A stretch of DNA of 64,000 nucleotides from Lysobacteraceae bacterium SCN 69-320. GTDB taxonomy: Bacteria > Pseudomonadota > Gammaproteobacteria > Xanthomonadales > Rhodanobacteraceae. Made by a program: the position numbers and the translations under genes. The stretch lies in the NCBI GenBank assembly GCA_001725155.1, contig MEFP01000002.1, positions 186,001 to 250,000 on the forward strand, written 5' to 3'. The stretch's first letter is position 1. Each line of letters begins with the position of its first letter. A model generated the notes under the pieces. That model made no database searches. It saw only the letters and a program-made list of their open reading frames with translations, and was not told the origin of the DNA. Positions 36,725-46,170 of this stretch are shown here, in pieces.

Positions 36725-38989
36725 ATGAACGCTGCCGATTTCCGCAGGCTGCGCGATGCGTTTCATTCCGTCGTCGCGCTGGCTGCCGGCGAGCGCGACG
36801 CGCAACTGCAGGCGCTGGCCGCGCAGGATCCGGCGCTGCACGACGGCGTGCGCGGCCTGCTCGCCAACCTGGTCGAGGACGATCTGCAGGCGCCCGCGGC
36901 GACGCCGCGGCAGATCGGTCCGTACCGGCTCGGTCCCTTGCTCGGCAGCGGCGGCATGGGCGAGGTCTATCGCGCTGAACGCACGAGAGGCGGCTTCGAG
37001 CAGTGCGTCGCGCTGAAGCTCGTGCGCGGCGGCGGGTTGACACAAGCGCTGACCCAGCGCTTTCTGCGCGAACGGCAGATCCTGGCGCGGCTGGCGCACC
37101 CGAACATCGCGCGCCTGGTCGACGGCGGCTTCACCGCCGCGGGCCAGCCCTGGCTCGCCATGGAATACGTGGATGGCGAACGCATCACGCAATACGCGCA
37201 GCGGCAGCGCCTCGATCTTGCCGCGCGTGTCGCACTGGTCGGGCGCGTGGCTGCGGCCGTGGCCTATGCACAGCGCAATCTCGTCGTGCATCGCGACATC
37301 AAGCCGGCCAACATTCTTGTCGGCGCCGACGGCGCGCCCAAGCTGCTGGATTTCGGCATCGCCAAGCTGCTCGACGACGACGGCGGCGAGCAGACGCGTA
37401 CCGCGCTGCGCGCGATGACGGCGCGCTATGCGGCGCCGGAGCAGATTGCCGGCGAGCGCACGACGACGGCGACCGACGTGTATGCACTGGGCGTGCTGCT
37501 GTTCGAGCTGGTCAGCGGCCGTTCGCCGTATGCGAGCGCCGATGCCGGCGACGTCGACTGGGCCGGTGCCGTGCTGCGCGAGGCGCCGCGCGGCCTCGCG
37601 ACAGCCTGTCTGTCGAGTTACACGCCCCGCGAGCGGCGCCGGCTCGGCGCGCTCGACCGCATCGTGCGCAAGGCGCTGGCCAAGTCGCCGGCGCAGCGCT
37701 ACGTCGGCGCTGCGGCGCTGGCCGACGACCTCGACGACTGGCTGGCCGGCCGCGCGCTGCGCAGCGGCATCGGCGGCGCGCGCGAGCAGACGCGTCAACT
37801 GCTGCGGCGCTATCGCTGGCCGCTGGCGGTGCTGGCGGCCGTCGTCGTTGCGCTGGGCACCGGCGCATTCGCCGCGCTGCGCGAGGCGCGCATTGCCGAT
37901 GAGCAGGCACGGGTCGCGCGCGCGCATCTGTCGGCGCTGCTCGGCGTGCTCGGCGCGGCCAATCCGCAGCACTATGCCGGCCGCGATCCGCATGCGAGCG
38001 AGTTTCTGAGCGCGGCGGCGCAGACTCTGCAGCGCGAGCACGCCGGCGATACCGCGCTGCTGCAGCTCGCGCTCGGCGAGATCGGTCACGGCCTGATCAA
38101 TCTCGGCAAGCCGCACGAGGCCGAAGTGCTGCTGCGCGCGGCAGCGGCCGAGCTGGAGCGCGACCCGGCTGCGGGCGCCGTGCGCAAGCTCGGCATCTAC
38201 AAGCTGCTCGCCGCGGTGCAGGACGAGCCGCGCTACCGCGACGATCTGCGCGCAACCGCCATGCGCGTCGAAGCGCTGGCCGGCGAGGTGCCGGCGGCCG
38301 CGGCGCTGGATGCGCTAGGCAGTGCGGCCGGCGCGCTGGCCAAGCTCGGCGAATTCGACCGCGCCGCGGCGCTGTTCGTCCGCGGCGATGCCTTGCTGCC
38401 GCAGGTGGACGACAGCCGGCCGGGCGCGGTGGAGAACTATCTGCGTCAACGCGGCTGGAGTGCATTGCGTGCGTTCGATCTGACCCGGGCCCGCGCTTCG
38501 CTGCAGGGGGCGCAGGAACGCATCGCGGCGACGCCGTCGGCGTTTTCGGCGATGCGCCGCGCCGAAGGCGAGCTGCTGCTCGCCCAGACCGCGCTGGCAC
38601 AGCGCGACATGGCGGCGGCGGCCGCGCATCTGCAAGCCGCCGCGCCGGTCTACGAGCGCGAATACCCGGCCGGACACGGCGAGCGCGCGAACCTGTCGCT
38701 GGCTCAGGCGCAACTGGCCTTGCTGCAGGGTGATACGGCGGCCGCGCAGGGCGCGCTTGCGGCGACGGCGGCGGCGCTCGACGCGCCCGGAGCCAGCCCG
38801 CGCGATCGGGCCGCGCGTTTCTGGATCGCGGCCGACATCGCCGCGCAGCGCGGCGATTGCGTCGCCGCCACTGCCACGGTCACGCAGGCCGAAGCGGCCG
38901 TGGCCGCGCTGCAACCGGTGCTGCCGCGCGATCGTGCGCTGCTCGCTGCCGTACAGCAGCGTGTCGCGCAGCACTGTGCCGCGCGCTGA
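36725..38989 (+). CDS. transmembrane Ser/Thr protein kinase with helical-repeat C-terminus
   Basis: The 754-residue protein (ATG 36725) has a Hanks-type kinase domain at about 66-340: glycine loop GSGGMG (74-79), VALK lysine K98, HRDIKPAN (189-196) and DFG (209-211). A membrane helix lies near 366-384. The C-terminal roughly 370 residues are Ala-rich helical repeats, TPR-like, likely periplasmic. It resembles the kinase at 7664-10021 throughout. It is followed after 17 bases by the convergent miaB gene. Confidence 0.9.
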   Translation: MNAADFRRLRDAFHSVVALAAGERDAQLQALAAQDPALHDGVRGLLANLVEDDLQAPAATPRQIGPYRLGPLLGSGGMGEVYRAERTRGGFEQCVALKLVRGGGLTQALTQRFLRERQILARLAHPNIARLVDGGFTAAGQPWLAMEYVDGERITQYAQRQRLDLAARVALVGRVAAAVAYAQRNLVVHRDIKPANILVGADGAPKLLDFGIAKLLDDDGGEQTRTALRAMTARYAAPEQIAGERTTTATDVYALGVLLFELVSGRSPYASADAGDVDWAGAVLREAPRGLATACLSSYTPRERRRLGALDRIVRKALAKSPAQRYVGAAALADDLDDWLAGRALRSGIGGAREQTRQLLRRYRWPLAVLAAVVVALGTGAFAALREARIADEQARVARAHLSALLGVLGAANPQHYAGRDPHASEFLSAAAQTLQREHAGDTALLQLALGEIGHGLINLGKPHEAEVLLRAAAAELERDPAAGAVRKLGIYKLLAAVQDEPRYRDDLRATAMRVEALAGEVPAAAALDALGSAAGALAKLGEFDRAAALFVRGDALLPQVDDSRPGAVENYLRQRGWSALRAFDLTRARASLQGAQERIAATPSAFSAMRRAEGELLLAQTALAQRDMAAAAAHLQAAAPVYEREYPAGHGERANLSLAQAQLALLQGDTAAAQGALAATAAALDAPGASPRDRAARFWIAADIAAQRGDCVAATATVTQAEAAVAALQPVLPRDRALLAAVQQRVAQHCAAR

Positions 38990-39006
38990 CGCTGCACGGC
39001 GGCGCT

Positions 39007-40338
39007 TCAGGCTCCGGAGGCGACGCGGCCGCGCAGCGAGTTCGTCATCGCCTCGGTGATGATCACGTCGACGAACTGGCCGACCATGCGCGGATCGCCC
39101 GGGAAGTTCACGTAACGCATGTTCTCGGTGCGGCCGGTCATCTCGTTGGCGTTCTTGCGGCTGGCGCCCTCGACGAGCACGGTCTGGCGCGTGCCGATCA
39201 TGGCCTGGCTGATGCGGTTGGAATTCTCGGTCACCGCGGCCTGCAGGCGCTGCAGTCGCGCATGCTTGACCTCGGCGCTGGTGTCGTCGTCGAGATTGGC
39301 CGCCGGCGTGCCCGGGCGCTTGGAGTAGATGAAGCTGAAGCTCTGGTCGAAGCCGACGTCCTCGATCAGCTTCATGGTCTTGTCGAAATCCGCATCGGTC
39401 TCGCCCGGGAAGCCGACGATGAAGTCCGACGAGATCGAGATGTCGGGTCGCACTGCGCGCAGTTTGCGGATCTTCTGCTTGAACTCCAGCGCGGTGTAGC
39501 CGCGTTTCATCGCTGCGAGCACGCGGTCGGAGCCGGCCTGCACCGGCAGGTGCAGATAGTTCGCCAGCTTGGGCACGCTGGCATAGGCCTCGACCAGCGA
39601 GTCGGAAAATTCCAGCGGATGCGAGGTCGTGAAGCGGATGCGGCCGATGCCGTCGAGCTGGGCGATCGCGTGGATCAGCAGGGCCAGGTCGGCGATGCTG
39701 CCGTCGTGCATGGGGCCGCGATAGGCGTTGACGTTCTGGCCGAGCAGGTTGACCTCGCGCACGCCCTGGTCGGCCAGCGCGGCGACTTCGGCGACGACGT
39801 CGTCGAACGGCCGGCTGACCTCGTCGCCGCGCGTATACGGCACGACGCAGAAGGTGCAGTACTTGGAGCAGCCTTCCATGATCGAGACGAACGCGCTGGG
39901 GCCTTCGGCGCGCGGCTCGGGCAGCCGGTCGAACTTCTCGATCTCGGGGAAGGAGATGTCGACCTGCGCCTTGCCGGTGCGGCGCTTGGCTTCGATCATC
40001 TCGGGCAGGCGATGCAGGGTCTGCGGGCCGAACACCAGATCGACGAACGGCGCGCGCTTGACGATGGCTTCGCCTTCCTGCGACGCGACGCAGCCGCCGA
40101 CGCCGATGACGACGTTGCCGTTGGCTTTCTTGAGCTCGCGCCAGCGGCCGAGCTGGGAGAACACTTTCTCCTGCGCCTTCTCGCGGATGGAGCAGGTGTT
40201 GATCAGGATGACGTCGGCCTCCGCCTCGTTCTCGGTCAGCTCCAGGCCGTGGGCGGCGCCCAGCACGTCGGCCATCTTGGACGAGTCGTACTCGTTCATC
40301 TGACAACCGTGGGTTTTGATGAACAGCTTGCCGGCCAT
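39007..40338 (-). CDS. miaB: tRNA-2-methylthio-N6-dimethylallyladenosine synthase MiaB
   Basis: MiaB is a radical-SAM methylthiotransferase that converts i6A37 of tRNA to ms2i6A37 with two [4Fe-4S] clusters. The N-terminal cluster ligands are in [19 protein letters not shown] and GVGGCVASQ, and the radical-SAM motif CSKYCTFC is intact. A TRAM domain forms the C-terminus. The 443 residues begin at ATG 40336-40338 ([11 protein letters not shown]). In most relatives ybeZ and ybeY follow directly; here they are 8.5 kb downstream. Confidence 0.96.
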   Translation of the reverse strand: MAGKLFIKTHGCQMNEYDSSKMADVLGAAHGLELTENEAEADVILINTCSIREKAQEKVFSQLGRWRELKKANGNVVIGVGGCVASQEGEAIVKRAPFVDLVFGPQTLHRLPEMIEAKRRTGKAQVDISFPEIEKFDRLPEPRAEGPSAFVSIMEGCSKYCTFCVVPYTRGDEVSRPFDDVVAEVAALADQGVREVNLLGQNVNAYRGPMHDGSIADLALLIHAIAQLDGIGRIRFTTSHPLEFSDSLVEAYASVPKLANYLHLPVQAGSDRVLAAMKRGYTALEFKQKIRKLRAVRPDISISSDFIVGFPGETDADFDKTMKLIEDVGFDQSFSFIYSKRPGTPAANLDDDTSAEVKHARLQRLQAAVTENSNRISQAMIGTRQTVLVEGASRKNANEMTGRTENMRYVNFPGDPRMVGQFVDVIITEAMTNSLRGRVASGA

Positions 40339-40638
40339 GGGGCGAAACCAAAAAAGCGAATGGACTCGGTAGTTTACGCGGCTTTCCCGACGCCCGCCAG
40401 CGCAGCGGGAACCCCGGCGCAATCGGGTGGTCTTGGAATTTCGCGTTTCCTGTCAGAAACTTGCCCCCACAAGTTGGGGAACCTCTGAACAATACGCAAC
40501 GCGGTTTCGGCAGCGGTGTCGCCGGAATCCCGGGCGCGTCGGACGGGGCGCGCGGCGGGCGTTCGGCGGGCTGCGGGACAGCAGAGGGCACAGGATGCGT
40601 GCCGCGGCCATGTGTTCAGGTTTTTCCTTGAGGATTGC
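40339..40638. other. 300-base intergenic region with one palindrome
   Basis: The gap between the divergent miaB and lytic transglycosylase genes holds no convincing gene. The inverted repeat AACTTG-CCCCCA-CAAGTT at 40458-40475 overlaps an alternative pairing CCCCA/TGGGG, so it could be an operator or an RNA hairpin. A TAAACT -10-like hexamer for miaB lies on the minus strand near 40372-40377. Nothing else is evident. Confidence 0.35.
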
Positions 40639-41601
40639 ATGAAGTCATCTCCACGCCATCGCCGCGTACGCTGGCTGGCCGCCCTGGTTCTGGCGGGCCT
40701 GGCTGCACCGGCATTCGCCGGCGGCCTGTACCGCTGCAGCGGCAGCAACGGCGAACTGGCCTATACCAACAAACCGGCCGGCTACGCGAACTGCGTACAG
40801 GTCGCCAACTATGCCGACAGCACGGCCAAGCCGGTCACTGCCGCGACGGCGCCGGCCATGTCGCAGCCGACCTTCTCGGTCGAGGCGGTCAAGCCGCCGG
40901 CCGCTGCCGGCACGCCCACACCGGCCGCGGTCGCCGCGGCGCCGCCGCAGCCGCAGGGGCAATGGCAGTACCGCGAAGGCTCGGCGTCCGGCGCCGCGCC
41001 GGATGCGCCCGCGGCTCCGGCCGCCTCCGGCGAATCGCCGAAGGTGCTGCGCGGCGCGGTCTACAAGATCAGCAAGAGCAATGGCATCACCGAGTACACG
41101 AACATCCGCCCGGCCGGCAAGCGCTACCAGGTGCTGTTCACCTATATCTCGACCTGTTTCGCCTGCGACGTGCATTCGCGCATCAACTTCGCCTCGACCC
41201 GGCTCAACCGCGATGCGTTCCGCGCCGAGATCGCCGCGGCCGCGGCGGAATTCGGTGTCGACGAATCGCTGCTGCGCGCGGTCGTGCATGCGGAGTCGGC
41301 GTTCAATCCGAATGCGCTGTCGAACAAGGGGGCGCAGGGGCTGATGCAGCTGATGCCGGGCACGGCCGACGACCTCGGCGTGGACAATCCGTTCGACGCG
41401 GTGCAGAACATCCGCGGCGGCGCGCAGTATCTGGCGCAGCAGCTCAAGACCTTCCAGGGTAACGAGAAGCTGGCCATGGCCGCCTACAACGCCGGCCCGG
41501 CCAACGTCAGCAAGTACGGCGGCGTGCCGCCGTTCGACGAGACGCGGGTCTACGTCGAACGCGTGTCGACCTTGCGCGAGCGCTACCGCCAGTCGAACTG
41601 A
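40639..41601 (+). CDS. lytic transglycosylase (SLT domain) with N-terminal DUF4124-like segment
   Basis: The 320-residue protein has a signal peptide (VRWLAALVLAGLAAPAFA), then a segment with GLYRCSGSNGELAYTNKP resembling DUF4124, a Pro/Ala-rich linker, and a second short copy (VYKISKSNGITEYTNIRP). Residues about 200-310 form the Slt/lysozyme-like domain: AVVHAESAFNPNALSNKGAQ (catalytic Glu), GLMQLMPGTA, GGAQYLAQQL and AYNAGPANVSKYGG. It should cleave peptidoglycan glycan strands in the periplasm with formation of 1,6-anhydromuramic ends. GAGG precedes the ATG. Confidence 0.92.
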   Translation: MKSSPRHRRVRWLAALVLAGLAAPAFAGGLYRCSGSNGELAYTNKPAGYANCVQVANYADSTAKPVTAATAPAMSQPTFSVEAVKPPAAAGTPTPAAVAAAPPQPQGQWQYREGSASGAAPDAPAAPAASGESPKVLRGAVYKISKSNGITEYTNIRPAGKRYQVLFTYISTCFACDVHSRINFASTRLNRDAFRAEIAAAAAEFGVDESLLRAVVHAESAFNPNALSNKGAQGLMQLMPGTADDLGVDNPFDAVQNIRGGAQYLAQQLKTFQGNEKLAMAAYNAGPANVSKYGGVPPFDETRVYVERVSTLRERYRQSN

Positions 41602-41759
41602 GGCGCGGCCGTACGGAACGGTTCCGGCGAGGAAGTCGCTGCGGATGACGACGTCTGCGCGGTGGGCGCGGCGCCGCCGGGAGAACGGATTTCCCGCGCG
41701 CGTGCCGGCGAAGACGCACGGCAGCCGCGCGCGGTTGCCGGCTCGGGTTTGCCGGCGGC

Positions 41760-42962
41760 TCAGCCGTTCGGAATCTGCATGCGATTGAGCACGGGACGCT
41801 GCACGAGCTCGGCGTCGGCCTCAAATGCGATGCCGGCGCGCAGGCCGGTCACATGCACTTTCGTGCCCGGGGCCAGCGCGGCCTCGCGCTTGCGCAGCTC
41901 CAGCGGATCGTCGATCTCTTCGCCGTTGAAGGTCAGCAGCACGTCGCCGGCCTGCAGGCCGGCCTGCGCGGCCGGGCTCTGCGGATAGATCGCGAGCACC
42001 TGGGCGCCGCGGGCCAGGCTGGCCACGTCGACATTGGCCGCGATCGGCAGGCGGCCGTATTCCACGCCGAGCCAGCCGCGCACGACGATGCCCTTGGCGA
42101 TGATCTGGTCGAGCACGCCCTTGGCCGTGGCGACAGGTATCGCGAAGCCGATACCCTCGGCGATCTGGCGCTGCGGCACGTTGGCCGTGTTGATGCCGAC
42201 GAGTTCGCCGCGGGCATTGACCAGGGCGCCGCCGGAATTGCCCGAGTTGATCGCCGCATCGGTCTGGATGAATTCCTCGTAGGCCCACTGGTCGAGCTGG
42301 CGGCCGATCGCGCTGGCGATGCCCATGGTCACGGTCTTGCCCAGGCCGATCGGGTTGCCGATCGCCAGCACCACGTCGCCGACGTTGACCGGCGGCGCCT
42401 CGTCGAGCTTCATCGTGGGCAGGTCGCCGGCGTCGATCTTGAGCACGGCCAGGTCGGTGTCCTCGTCGCCGCCGACGAGGCGGGCGGTGGCGATGCGGCC
42501 GTCGTAGAGCAGCACCTGGATGTCGTTGGAGCGCGCGATCACGTGGTTGTTGGTCAGCACGTAGCCGTCGGCGCTGACGATGACGCCGGAGCCGAGGCTC
42601 TGCTCGCGCCGGTAGGACGGCGGGCCGACGCTGATGCCGCCGAACATGCGCTGGGTCAGCGGGTCGACCTGGACCAGCCGCCGCTGTGCGGCGACGACCT
42701 TGTTCGCGTAGATGTTGACCACGGCGGGCGCGGCGCGGGCGACGGCCTCGGCATAGGAGAACGGCGCGGTACCGGTACCGGCGGCCGGGGCCGCGACACT
42801 GGCTGCGGCGACCGGTGCGGCGACGCCGGCCGGCGCCGGTGCGGGCTCGCCGCGCAGCCGCGCCGGAACGTCGGGCCACAGGCGCGTGACGACGAAGGCG
42901 ATGGCCAGGCCGAGGGTAGCGAATTGCAGCACGAAGGCGAGCGCGCGGAACGCGGGTTTCAT
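41760..42962 (-). CDS. DegS/DegQ-like periplasmic serine protease
   Basis: The 400-residue HtrA-family protease (ATG 42960-42962) has an N-terminal helix (ALAFVLQFATLGLAIAFVV) that probably stays as a membrane anchor. An Ala/Pro-rich linker follows, then the trypsin-like domain with the triad in TNNHVIA (His), DEDTDLAVLKI (Asp) and NSGNSGGALVN (Ser). There is one C-terminal PDZ domain (GVRGWLGVEYG is its start; LAIYPQSPAAQAGLQAGDVL). One anchor and one PDZ resemble DegS, which starts the sigma-E cascade. No rseA or rpoE is nearby, so general protein-quality control is equally possible. Confidence 0.9.
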   Translation of the reverse strand: MKPAFRALAFVLQFATLGLAIAFVVTRLWPDVPARLRGEPAPAPAGVAAPVAAASVAAPAAGTGTAPFSYAEAVARAAPAVVNIYANKVVAAQRRLVQVDPLTQRMFGGISVGPPSYRREQSLGSGVIVSADGYVLTNNHVIARSNDIQVLLYDGRIATARLVGGDEDTDLAVLKIDAGDLPTMKLDEAPPVNVGDVVLAIGNPIGLGKTVTMGIASAIGRQLDQWAYEEFIQTDAAINSGNSGGALVNARGELVGINTANVPQRQIAEGIGFAIPVATAKGVLDQIIAKGIVVRGWLGVEYGRLPIAANVDVASLARGAQVLAIYPQSPAAQAGLQAGDVLLTFNGEEIDDPLELRKREAALAPGTKVHVTGLRAGIAFEADAELVQRPVLNRMQIPNG

Positions 42963-43021
42963 GACTAATCCAAGGAAGGCGCGGGCGCGTTGCAACGGGC
43001 CGCAGCGGGCGGCAGGTTTGA

Positions 43022-43050
43022 TTGTGCGCTGCCGGTTCAGTCGCTAAACT
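43022..43050 (+). promoter_or_regulatory. possible promoter of petABC
   Basis: TTGTGC (43022-43027), 17 bases and TAAACT (43045-43050) lie about 185 bases before petA. Spacing is ideal and both hexamers match at four positions. A closer promoter cannot be excluded. Confidence 0.4.
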
Positions 43051-43233
43051 AACACGATTTTTGGGGCCAGCCGTCACGTGAGCCGGTGATCCGGCAGCAG
43101 GCTTAGTCTTCAGCGGCACGCAGCGACGGTCGGCGCGGAAACGTTTCCGCGGCCGCGGCGACATTGCGGCGAGCCGGTGCAGCCGGGCACGACGACCCCG
43201 AACGTATTCCCAAGTATTGAACCGGAGACCCGG

Positions 43234-43833
43234 ATGGCGAACGAAGGCGTCAATCATGGCCGCCGTCGGTTCCTCACGGCCACGACTGCAGTCGTCGGCG
43301 GTGCAGGTGCCCTCGCAGCGGCAGTGCCATTCATCAAGACCTGGTTGCCCAGCGCCAAGGCGAAGTCCGCCGGTGCGCCCGTGCAGCAGGACATCAGCAA
43401 GATCGAAGTCGGCCAGATGGTCATCACCGAGTGGCGCGGCCAGCCGGTGTGGATCGTGCGCCGTTCGCCCGAGCAGCTCGGTGCGCTGGCCTCGCTGAAC
43501 ACGCGCCTGCGTGATCCGGAGTCCAAGAACACGGACCAGCAGCCCAAGTACGCGCAGAACCTCTACCGTTCGATCAAGGAAGAGTGGCTGGTCATGATCG
43601 GCGTCTGCACCCACCTGGGCTGCTCGCCGAAGTTCCATGGCGAAATCAAGCCCGAGCCGTTCGACGCGGACTGGAAGGGCGGCTTCTTCTGCCCCTGCCA
43701 CAAGTCGCGCTTCGACATGGCCGGCCGCGTGTTCCAGGGCGTGCCCGCACCGACCAACCTGAAGGTGCCGGACTATCACTTCGCCGACGACAAGACGCTG
43801 ATCATCGGCGTCAAGCCGGAAGGAGCCGCGTAA
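43234..43833 (+). CDS. petA: ubiquinol-cytochrome c reductase iron-sulfur subunit
   Basis: The Rieske subunit of the cytochrome bc1 complex carries a [2Fe-2S] cluster that takes electrons from ubiquinol. The 199 residues include a twin-arginine stretch GRRRFLT, a membrane helix near 14-34, and the two cluster motifs CTHLGC (C125, H127, C130) and CPCHKS (C153, C155, H156). I start at ATG 43234 (MANEGVNHGR), with GGAG 8 bases upstream, rather than further upstream. It begins the petABC operon. Confidence 0.95.
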   Translation: MANEGVNHGRRRFLTATTAVVGGAGALAAAVPFIKTWLPSAKAKSAGAPVQQDISKIEVGQMVITEWRGQPVWIVRRSPEQLGALASLNTRLRDPESKNTDQQPKYAQNLYRSIKEEWLVMIGVCTHLGCSPKFHGEIKPEPFDADWKGGFFCPCHKSRFDMAGRVFQGVPAPTNLKVPDYHFADDKTLIIGVKPEGAA

Positions 43834-45107
43834 TGGCCACGTCCCGTATCCAAAGCGCCGTCGCCGGCCTGCAGGAGTGGTTCAACTACCGCGCCGCGGC
43901 GTTCGGTCCCATGTACCGCAAGCACATGTCGGAGTACTGGGCGCCGAAGAACTTCAACCTCTGGTACTACTTCGGTTCCCTCGCGCTGCTCGTGCTGGTC
44001 AACCAGATCGTCACCGGCATCTTCCTGACCATGCACTTCAAGCCCAGCGCCGCGGAATTCGCGCCGGGCATCTCGCAGGCGTTCGCATCGGTCGAGCTGA
44101 CCATCATGCGCGACGTCGAGTGGGGCTGGCTGATCCGCTACATGCATTCCACGGGCGCGTCGGCGTTCTTCATCGTCGTCTATCTGCACATGTTCCGCGG
44201 CCTGCTCTACGGTTCGGCGCAGAAGCCGCGCGAGCTGGTCTGGCTGCTCGGCATGCTGATCTACCTCGTGCTGATGGCCGAAGCCTTCATGGGCTACGTA
44301 CTGCCCTGGGGCCAGATGTCGTTCTGGGGCGCCAAGGTCATCATCTCGCTGTTCGGCGCGATCCCGATGGTCGGCGACTCGCTCGTCGAGTGGATCATGG
44401 GCGACTACCTGCCGGCCGACGCGACGCTGAACCGCTTCTTCGCGCTGCACGTCGTCGCGCTGCCGCTGGTGCTGCTGCTGCTGGTCGTGCTGCATCTGGC
44501 CGCGCTGCACGAAGTCGGTTCCAACAATCCCGAAGGCATCGACATCAAGAAGAAGAAGGATGCCAGCGGCAAGCCGCTCGACGGCATCGCCTTCCATCCG
44601 TACTACACGGTCAAGGATCTGTTCGGCGTCGGCTTCTTCCTGACGATCTGCGCGTTCGTACTGTTCTTCGAGCCGACCTTCGGCGGCTGGTTCCTCGAAC
44701 ACGACAACTTCGTCGCGGCGAACCGTCTCGTGACGCCGGAGCACATCAAGCCGGTGTGGTACTACACACCGTACTACGCGATGCTGCGCGTCGTTCCCGA
44801 CAAGCTGTTCGGCGTGCTGACCATGTTCGGTGCGATCGCGATCCTGTTCCTGGTGCCGTGGCTGGATCGCAGCCCGGTCAAGTCCTACCGCTACCGCGGC
44901 TGGATCTCCAAGGTCGCCCTGGCGCTGTTCGCGTTCTCGTTCATCTGGCTCGGCAAGATCGGCGCCGGCCCGGGTACCGACCCGGTCGAGACCATCGTCG
45001 GCCGCGTGCTGACCTTCATCTACTTCGCATTCTTCATCACCATGCCGCTATGGACGAAGAGCGATTCCACCAAGCCTGTTCCGGAGCGGGTGCCCGCGCA
45101 TGATTAA
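43833..45107 (+). CDS. petB: cytochrome b of the bc1 complex
   Basis: Cytochrome b (424 residues) spans the inner membrane about eight times and holds two b-type hemes and the quinone sites. Heme-ligand histidines lie in RYMHSTGAS and YLHMFRG, and in FALHVVALP and VVLHLAALH. The quinol-site loop is seen in GYVLPWGQMSFWGA, and the PEWY-equivalent reads KPVWYY with a valine in place of the usual glutamate (P-V-W-Y). That could alter the quinol-oxidation site, or be a known variation in this group. It overlaps petA by one base (TAATG) and petC by 8. Confidence 0.95.
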   Translation: MATSRIQSAVAGLQEWFNYRAAAFGPMYRKHMSEYWAPKNFNLWYYFGSLALLVLVNQIVTGIFLTMHFKPSAAEFAPGISQAFASVELTIMRDVEWGWLIRYMHSTGASAFFIVVYLHMFRGLLYGSAQKPRELVWLLGMLIYLVLMAEAFMGYVLPWGQMSFWGAKVIISLFGAIPMVGDSLVEWIMGDYLPADATLNRFFALHVVALPLVLLLLVVLHLAALHEVGSNNPEGIDIKKKKDASGKPLDGIAFHPYYTVKDLFGVGFFLTICAFVLFFEPTFGGWFLEHDNFVAANRLVTPEHIKPVWYYTPYYAMLRVVPDKLFGVLTMFGAIAILFLVPWLDRSPVKSYRYRGWISKVALALFAFSFIWLGKIGAGPGTDPVETIVGRVLTFIYFAFFITMPLWTKSDSTKPVPERVPAHD

Positions 45108-45936
45108 GAACGCCATGACCAAGCTGGGTCTTTCGCTGGCCGTCGCGTTGACCTCGATCGCGCCGGCCGCCCTGGGCAGCAGCGGCGGCAAGATGCCGTC
45201 GGCCAATACGCGTCCCGACAACATCGCCTCGGTGCAGCGCGGCGCCAAGCTGTTCTTCAACTATTGCGTCGGCTGCCATTCGCTGCAGTTCGTGCGTTAC
45301 TCGCGCCTGGCCGACGACCTCGGCCTGACCGAAGACCAGGTGATGCAGAACCTGAACTTCACGGGCGCGAAGTTCGGCGACACCGTCGTCTCGTCGATGC
45401 CGTCGGCCGATGCGGCGGTCTGGTTGGGCAAGGCGCCGCCGGATCTGTCGCTGGAAGGCCGCTCGAAGGGGCCGGACTGGGTCTACAACTACCTGAAGTC
45501 GTTCTACATCGACCACTCGCGTCCGCTGGGCTGGAACAACGCCTTGTTCCCGGGCGCCTCGATGCCGAACGTGCTCTGGGAAATGCAGGGCAGCCAGCAC
45601 GCCGCCTTCGAACCCAAGCAGAAGAAGCAGGAAAAGTGCTCCGGCACGCCGGCCGAAGGCTGCAACAACGGCGTGCATGAAGTCGAAGCGTGCGCCGAAG
45701 GCCGCACCGAGATCGACGGCAAGTGCCTCGTGCATCTGGAAGTCGAAACCGCCGGCACGCAGACCGCGCAGCAGTTCGACGAGACCGCGCGCGACCTGAC
45801 CGCATTCCTGCAGTACGCCGCGGAACCGGCCGTGCTGCAGCGCCAGAAGCTCGGCGTCTGGGTCGTGCTCTACCTTGCGTTCTTCACGTTCCTGGCCTGG
45901 CTCCTGAAGAAGGAGTACTGGAAGGACGTGCACTGA
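45100..45936 (+). CDS. petC: cytochrome c1 of the bc1 complex
   Basis: Cytochrome c1 passes electrons from the Rieske protein to soluble or membrane cytochrome c. The 278-residue precursor has a signal peptide (KLGLSLAVALTSIAPAALG), the heme-binding motif CVGCH, and the methionine-ligand region FPGASMPNVLWEMQG. A C-terminal anchor follows (LGVWVVLYLAFFTFLAWLL). An insert with four cysteines (EKCSGTPAEGCNNG and EACAEG...GKCLV) lies at about 183-213, likely a pair of disulfides. It is the last gene of petABC. Confidence 0.95.
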   Translation: MIKNAMTKLGLSLAVALTSIAPAALGSSGGKMPSANTRPDNIASVQRGAKLFFNYCVGCHSLQFVRYSRLADDLGLTEDQVMQNLNFTGAKFGDTVVSSMPSADAAVWLGKAPPDLSLEGRSKGPDWVYNYLKSFYIDHSRPLGWNNALFPGASMPNVLWEMQGSQHAAFEPKQKKQEKCSGTPAEGCNNGVHEVEACAEGRTEIDGKCLVHLEVETAGTQTAQQFDETARDLTAFLQYAAEPAVLQRQKLGVWVVLYLAFFTFLAWLLKKEYWKDVH

Positions 45937-45943
45937 GCCCGCG

Positions 45944-45972
45944 CCGGCGCGGCGGCCCGACTGCCGCGCCGG
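45944..45972 (+). terminator. GC-rich hairpin after petC
   Basis: CCGGCGCGGC, a 9-base loop and GCCGCGCCGG form a perfect 10-bp stem, eight bases after the petC stop. No T-run follows, so it may terminate weakly or act as an mRNA 3' stabiliser. Confidence 0.45.
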
Positions 45973-46170
45973 CCTCTCTCCTGAGCGACGCCGTCCGCGG
46001 CGACGGGGCCCGGCAACCCGCCCCGGCGGCTGCTTCGACCGTCCTGCCGGCATCCGCCGCGTTGCCGGTGGCCCTGACCGGGTTTTCTCCGGCTAGGCGA
46101 ATGCCTGGGCGCGTAGTAGATTCGGCGCAGGCGGCCGCGGACGGTCGCCGCACCGTGTCAGGGGAGAGGC

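Noticed and set aside
41760-42962. Naming the HtrA-type protease degS outright
   Set aside because: One anchor and one PDZ domain fit DegS, but no rseA/rpoE context is present, and DegQ-like proteins in this group can look similar.
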